Below are positions 14,080 through 18,235 of a stretch of DNA of 18,235 bases, piece by piece. This DNA is from Syntrophaceae bacterium UBA1163. GTDB lineage: Bacteria > Desulfobacterota > BSN033 > UBA1163. The first letter of the stretch is position 1. Each line of letters begins with the position of its first letter. The position numbers were made by a program, and so were the translations under genes. The DNA lies in contig DBZJ01000110.1 of the NCBI GenBank assembly GCA_002311635.1, positions 1 through 18,235 of the forward strand, written 5' to 3'. The notes below the pieces were generated by a model. That model was not told the origin of the DNA. It worked only from the letters and a program-made list of their open reading frames with translations, and made no database searches.

Positions 14080-17000
14080 ATGGAGAAGAAACCCCTTCTA
14101 ACTTTGGAATCCGAGGATTCGATACTTAAAGCCGCAGATAAGCTGGTCGCCGCAGCGAAGGATTTACTGCGAACAGCAAAGACGGAAGAAGACCTGAGAA
14201 TAGGTTTTGAAAAAGTTCTTGAACCCCTGTGCATAGGTCTGGGAATCAAGTCCTCTCCGAGGTATGAAAAGTCTATATATTCGGGGGGACGTTCTGACGC
14301 ACTACACGGTCTGGTAATTATTGAATACGAGCCACCCAAGGCGTTCAGGTCTAAGAAATCAATTGACCATGCGTTTGATCAACTATTCGACTACATTTGT
14401 GGAGAAGCCAAAGCCACTAAAGAAACTCTTTTTCTTTTTGACCCCAAATTTAGGGGGGTTGGTTTTGATGGGGAGCAGATATTCTTTGTGCAATATGGGG
14501 GCGATAAAAACAAGCCTAAAATAAAGCTCGAAAAAGATGAGTTTATCCGTATGGGTCCCTATCCTTTTGACCCCCAGAGCGCAAGGACACTTCTTACCTA
14601 TCTGCGTTCCCTTTCCCGTGAATTACTTACCGCTGAAAATCTTGCTCAGGTCTTTGGCCCCGGAAGCGAAATTGCGCCAACGGCTGTATCTGCGTTTGTA
14701 GATGCTCTGGAAAATTGGGGCACTGAAAGAGTAATTGTTTTCTTAAACGAGTGGAAACGTTTATTTGGCATCGTTTATGGAGAACAGTTCGGTGCCCATC
14801 AGGAAGAGGAAGTAAGGGCTTTAGCGGATCTCTATAAGGTCAGCAGAGAGACAGATTTTCAAAAACTACTCTTTTCCGTCCACACGTATTTTGCTCTCCT
14901 GATGAAGTTTATTGCTGCGGAAATTATAACCCTTAAGGAAAGTTCCCTTAATTCCTCCTTCTGCCTTAATCTGGCTCATGCTTCCAAAGATGATTTTAAG
15001 AATCAACTCGCAAACATAGAAGACGGATGGATATATACGAACCGTGGCATTACGAATTTTTTAGAAGGCGATTTCTTCTGCTGGTATCTTGACGCTTTGT
15101 CTCTCCGTCTCGAAGCTGCGATACGGGACATGACGAGATCCCTCTCAGAATTTGAACCTGCAACAACTCTTATTAATCCCGAATCTACGCGTGATCTACT
15201 TAAAAAGCTATATCAATATTTAGTGCCACAAGAGGTAAGACATAAGCTCGGAGAATACTATACCCCAGATTGGCTTGCTGAACTAACTTTGAACGAGGTT
15301 GGTTATGATGGTAATACCTTGAAGCGATTTCTTGACCCTGCCTGCGGCTCAGGAACATTTCTGGTGCTCGCCATTCAAAAAGCAAGGGAATACGGCCGCG
15401 CCAATAGAGAACCACCGATAGAAACAACAGAAAGAATCCTTGCAAATATATGGGGATTTGACATGAATCCCTTGGCGGTTATCGCTGCTCGTACAAACTA
15501 TCTTTTTGCTCTTGCAGACATAGTGCATGAGTTGCCTTCGGTCGAAATTCCCGTTTATCTCGCAGATTCGGTTCTCTGGCCTGAAAGAAGGAGGGGCCAG
15601 CTTAACCTGCCGCCAAGAGGGGAATCGATCCCCACTCCGACTTCTTTGCAGACCTTTTTTGTTCCCAGAATCTGGATAAAGGACGAAGGATTTTTGATGA
15701 GAAAGGCAGCACCGCTGGTGGAAAAAATGGCGAAAGAGCAATATACCGTGTCGGAAGCCATGGAGCAGTTCAAAAAAGAAGGTTTGGTGTTTCCTCCGCA
15801 CGAAGAAGTTGTAGAAACCTTTTATGGCGGGATATTAAAACTTGAAAAGCAAGGGAAGAACAGAATATGGGCAAGATTTCTCAAAAACGTCTTTGCCCCG
15901 ATGATAGCCGACAAGTTTGACTTTGTGGTGGGCAACCCCCCATGGATTCGTTGGGGATATCTTTCAAAAGAGTATCGTGAGGCAACCTTGCTTCTTTGGC
16001 AAAATTACGGTTTGTTTTCATTAAAAGGCCACGCTGCCCGCCTTGGAGGAGGCGAAAAGGATTTCTCTATGCTTTTTGCTTATGCGGCCATAGATTACTA
16101 TTTGAAGGAAGGTGAAAAACTTGGATTTCTCATTACTCAGGAAGTCTATAAGTCAAAGGGAGCCGGAGAGGGATTCCGAAGGTTTCGTCTGGGGGATAAA
16201 GAATATTTCAAAGTTCTCAAGGCGCATGACTTGGTCACTGTTCAGCCTTTTGAAAAGGCGGCAAATAAGACGGCGATGATAATCCTGAAAAAGGGCAGTG
16301 CTACGACTTATCCGGTCCCGTATACGCTATGGAAACGCAAAAAGGGAGTAGGTAGAATTCCTACGGATTCCAGCTTAAAGGATGCCTTAACTCTTTTGCA
16401 AAAGCAAAAGTTATTGGCACAACCCATTGGTTCAGCCACAGGGTCATGGCAAACGATATCCGAAAAGCAGAAAGGTTTGAAAGCCATTGAAGGAGAAAAT
16501 GCTTACAAAGCAAGAAGAGGGGCAAGCACGGAGCCATACGGTGTTTTCTGGCTTGAGGTTAAGGAAGTCCTTTCGGATGGAAACATTATCGTGAGGAATA
16601 TGGCGGAACGTGGGACAAGTTCCATCCAGCAAGTCGAAGAGGCCATAGAGCCGAACCTTGTATTTCCAATGGTGGCGGGTGCTGATATCGATAGATGGGG
16701 AGCTTTGACCAAGAATTATGTGGTGATCAGTCAGGACCCCAAGGCCCGAAAGGGCTTTAACGAAGGCACGATGAAAGCATCTCATCCAAGGACTTACAGC
16801 TATTTATTAAGGTTTAAAAAAGAATTATGTAATCGCGCTTCTTTTAAGAAATATCACTTGGAAGTTGGGAATCCATTTTACAGTCAATATAATGTTGCTG
16901 AATATACATTCGCCCGCTACAAGGTAGTTTGGAAGCGTATGGCGAATGATGTCATCGCATCGGTTATATCACAACATAAGACGCCTTTCGGCTATAAGAC

Positions 17001-17322
17001 CGTTATTCCATCGGATACTACTGCCATATTCTCCTTAGACGACGGAAATGAGGCGCACTATTTATGTGCAATAATCAATTCAGCACCAGTTAGAGAGTTC
17101 GTAAAAACCTATTCTTCAGCAGGTCGTGGTTTTGGAGCGCCATCAGTAATGAACCATGTTGGCATTGCTAAATTTGACCCAAAGAATAAATTGCACCAGA
17201 AGCTTGCTCATCTATCCAAAGCCCTTCACGACTGCAAACAAAAAGACAACCTTGATAAAATGGAGACGTTGGAAAAAGAAGTTGAAAGCCTCGTATGCGA
17301 ATTGTTCGGAATCCCCGTTTAA
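14080..17322 (+). CDS. Type IIG-like restriction-modification protein (N6-adenine methyltransferase with N-terminal nuclease-like domain)
   Basis: A 1080-residue single-chain protein. Residues 45-130 look like a PD-(D/E)xK nuclease fold: GGRSDALHGLVIIEYEPP has D73 and E82-x-E84, with Glu where the catalytic Lys is usually found. A helical region (about 190-390) links to the methyltransferase: motif I FLDPACGSGTFL (D419-G425) and motif IV VVGNPPW (N619-W622), both typical of gamma-class adenine methylases. The C-terminal part (about 780-1080) fits a TaqI-type target-recognition domain. Known Type IIG enzymes cut and methylate with one chain. The ATG at 14038 is in frame but has no ribosome site; the ATG at 14080 is preferred, with only a weak AAGGG upstream. 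Confidence 0.85.
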   Translation: MEKKPLLTLESEDSILKAADKLVAAAKDLLRTAKTEEDLRIGFEKVLEPLCIGLGIKSSPRYEKSIYSGGRSDALHGLVIIEYEPPKAFRSKKSIDHAFDQLFDYICGEAKATKETLFLFDPKFRGVGFDGEQIFFVQYGGDKNKPKIKLEKDEFIRMGPYPFDPQSARTLLTYLRSLSRELLTAENLAQVFGPGSEIAPTAVSAFVDALENWGTERVIVFLNEWKRLFGIVYGEQFGAHQEEEVRALADLYKVSRETDFQKLLFSVHTYFALLMKFIAAEIITLKESSLNSSFCLNLAHASKDDFKNQLANIEDGWIYTNRGITNFLEGDFFCWYLDALSLRLEAAIRDMTRSLSEFEPATTLINPESTRDLLKKLYQYLVPQEVRHKLGEYYTPDWLAELTLNEVGYDGNTLKRFLDPACGSGTFLVLAIQKAREYGRANREPPIETTERILANIWGFDMNPLAVIAARTNYLFALADIVHELPSVEIPVYLADSVLWPERRRGQLNLPPRGESIPTPTSLQTFFVPRIWIKDEGFLMRKAAPLVEKMAKEQYTVSEAMEQFKKEGLVFPPHEEVVETFYGGILKLEKQGKNRIWARFLKNVFAPMIADKFDFVVGNPPWIRWGYLSKEYREATLLLWQNYGLFSLKGHAARLGGGEKDFSMLFAYAAIDYYLKEGEKLGFLITQEVYKSKGAGEGFRRFRLGDKEYFKVLKAHDLVTVQPFEKAANKTAMIILKKGSATTYPVPYTLWKRKKGVGRIPTDSSLKDALTLLQKQKLLAQPIGSATGSWQTISEKQKGLKAIEGENAYKARRGASTEPYGVFWLEVKEVLSDGNIIVRNMAERGTSSIQQVEEAIEPNLVFPMVAGADIDRWGALTKNYVVISQDPKARKGFNEGTMKASHPRTYSYLLRFKKELCNRASFKKYHLEVGNPFYSQYNVAEYTFARYKVVWKRMANDVIASVISQHKTPFGYKTVIPSDTTAIFSLDDGNEAHYLCAIINSAPVREFVKTYSSAGRGFGAPSVMNHVGIAKFDPKNKLHQKLAHLSKALHDCKQKDNLDKMETLEKEVESLVCELFGIPV

Positions 17323-17431
17323 AAGGCAAATTAACCTCACGGAAATACGGCCAACAAAACGAATCCTTATATAATTAGAATATTGATCCTTTAAACCCTT
17401 CCTTACCGATTTGGTATTAAAAACCCTTGTT

Positions 17432-17459
17432 TTGACAGCCTTTATACCCCCGATAATTA
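17432..17459 (+). promoter_or_regulatory. Candidate promoter
   Basis: A perfect TTGACA (17432-17437) with TAATTA 16 bases downstream (17454-17459), just above the decayed frame starting near 17470. The rest of 17323-17469 is AT-rich and no gene was seen in it. Confidence 0.3.
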
Positions 17460-17469
17460 ACGATGCTAT

Positions 17470-17690
17470 TTGAAGGACGAAGGACCCGTCCAGCCAATCA
17501 TTGACGAGCTGAGAAGGAAAGGAGTGAGTCAAGAACGACTCGAAACGGAATACATACCAATGCTGAAAAAATCAATGGTTGGGAAGATAATCCAGATATA
17601 ACGATTACGAGTTAAAAGTGAGGGTAAACACAAAGTTCACCGGGAGCGTAAGAGATCTGGTGGAAAGACTTGTTAGGCGGCGATATTCTT
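17470..17690 (+). pseudogene. Decayed gene of unknown function, frameshifted
   Basis: From the TTG at 17470 an open frame reads LKDEGPVQPIIDELRRKGVS and ends SMVGKIIQI with TAA at 17601. One base further on, the next frame continues smoothly with YNDYELKVRVNTKFTGSVRD and LVERLVRR. Skipping a single base near 17596 joins them as KIIQ-YNDYELK. No clear start codon precedes the first part. The second frame runs on into the opposing protease gene, so the true 3' end is unknown. It looks like the remnant of a helical protein and may have been damaged during insertion of the island. Confidence 0.5.
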
Positions 17691-17715
17691 TCTCGAACAC
17701 CCTTTCATATTCTGC

Positions 17716-18235
17716 TCACTTGGCTTTGGCCGCCGGGTCGGGCGGCACCTCTGGGATCGTTTCTCCTAAGCTTTCCAGTATTCGCCAGGCATAGAAGGCG
17801 GGTACAATTACGCCCAGCTTGCCCCCTGTATCGTCAGAAATAGTGGCTACTGCGACTCCAACAATCTGGGGGCCTCCTCCGCGAATTTGGATAGATCGAG
17901 GTGGCGTCCAAACCGGGACCTTGAGATCGAATAGAGGTGCCCCGCTAAAACCACCGATACTCGGATCTTGTGTCAGGAAGTATGTGGTTGTCCGCCCCGT
18001 TTGGGGAATTGTCAGTAAACCGCTCGCAGCTTTCGTTTCCCGTGATATAGGCGAAAACGATTCACGAACCCCGAGGGCGAGCGGAAAGCCCAAGACCGTA
18101 AGAACGGCGTCGCGCGGTGGAGCTATCTCTTGGTGGGTTAGGAGAGAGAGCGGCGCAAAGTGCCCTTGAAGATACGGCCCGATAGCGGGTCGCGGTTGCA
18201 GGATCAATATCGCCAAGTCAGCGTCGGGGCTGCGG
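17716..18235 (-). CDS. Trypsin-like serine protease, C-terminal part (cut by window edge)
   Basis: The frame enters from the right edge and covers the second half of a trypsin-fold protease. The catalytic Asp region is DADLAILILQP at about 18217-18225, and the nucleophile lies in GGFSGAPLF (Ser codon at 17944-17946). The catalytic His and any signal peptide would lie beyond 18235. The C-terminus (PEVPPDPAAKAK) is Pro/Ala-rich. No PDZ domain follows, unlike DegP/HtrA. The gene is more GC-rich than the element and probably belongs to the host chromosome. Confidence 0.8.
   Translation of the reverse strand, partial: RSPDADLAILILQPRPAIGPYLQGHFAPLSLLTHQEIAPPRDAVLTVLGFPLALGVRESFSPISRETKAASGLLTIPQTGRTTTYFLTQDPSIGGFSGAPLFDLKVPVWTPPRSIQIRGGGPQIVGVAVATISDDTGGKLGVIVPAFYAWRILESLGETIPEVPPDPAAKAK

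Noticed and set aside
14038..17322. BREX PglX methylase
   Set aside because: No brxL, pglZ or other BREX genes are nearby, and the N-terminal nuclease-like domain and length fit Type IIG better.
17359..17367. CGAATCCTT matching the tRNA-Gln T-arm, as a possible attR
   Set aside because: Only nine bases match and the flanking bases differ; a real att repeat should extend through the tRNA 3' end.

Overview
The window looks like bacterial chromosome carrying an integrated mobile element. The left flank (1-4750) is housekeeping DNA: a GAF/histidine-kinase-like protein, a small hypothetical gene, a metallo-beta-lactamase-fold hydrolase, a truncated CBS-domain gene, glutaminyl-tRNA synthetase (glnS) and a divergent tRNA-Gln(CUG). 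A bacterial-type GlnRS, strong AGGAGG ribosome sites and protein style suggest a Gram-negative lineage such as Desulfobacterota (Deltaproteobacteria). This placement is inference; no marker fixes it.

The tRNA-Gln gene is the apparent integration site. A tyrosine recombinase gene on the minus strand starts at 5927 and its last codons lie inside the 3' end of the tRNA. Behind it on the minus strand are a small broken or non-AUG reading frame, a D12-class (Dam-like) adenine methyltransferase and a phage-type protein, likely one leftward operon (about 8070 to 4791). A control-like region (8042-8530) rich in inverted repeats separates it from a rightward module: small peptides, a protein with an N-terminal HTH-like stretch and a Cys cluster, a DUF5659-like protein, and a 721-residue primase-helicase (zinc ribbon, Prim-Pol, PriCT-like, RecA-fold ATPase). 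Directly after the primase-helicase lies an AT-rich stretch (12064-12345) packed with copies of AACCG(A/C)A in both orientations, a good candidate replication origin. No capsid, tail, terminase, relaxase or conjugation genes are visible. The element therefore resembles an integrated, self-replicating plasmid or phage satellite.

A perfect 10-bp hairpin with a tRNA T-loop (12654-12680) ends this module. Beyond it are an unrecognised 351-residue minus-strand protein and a 1080-residue plus-strand Type IIG-like restriction-modification protein, which look like cargo or a second insertion. The right end (17323-18235) holds a decayed gene with a frameshift and the C-terminal part of a trypsin-like serine protease cut by the window edge. 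No copy of the tRNA-Gln 3' end was found to the right, so the right boundary of the island is not located.
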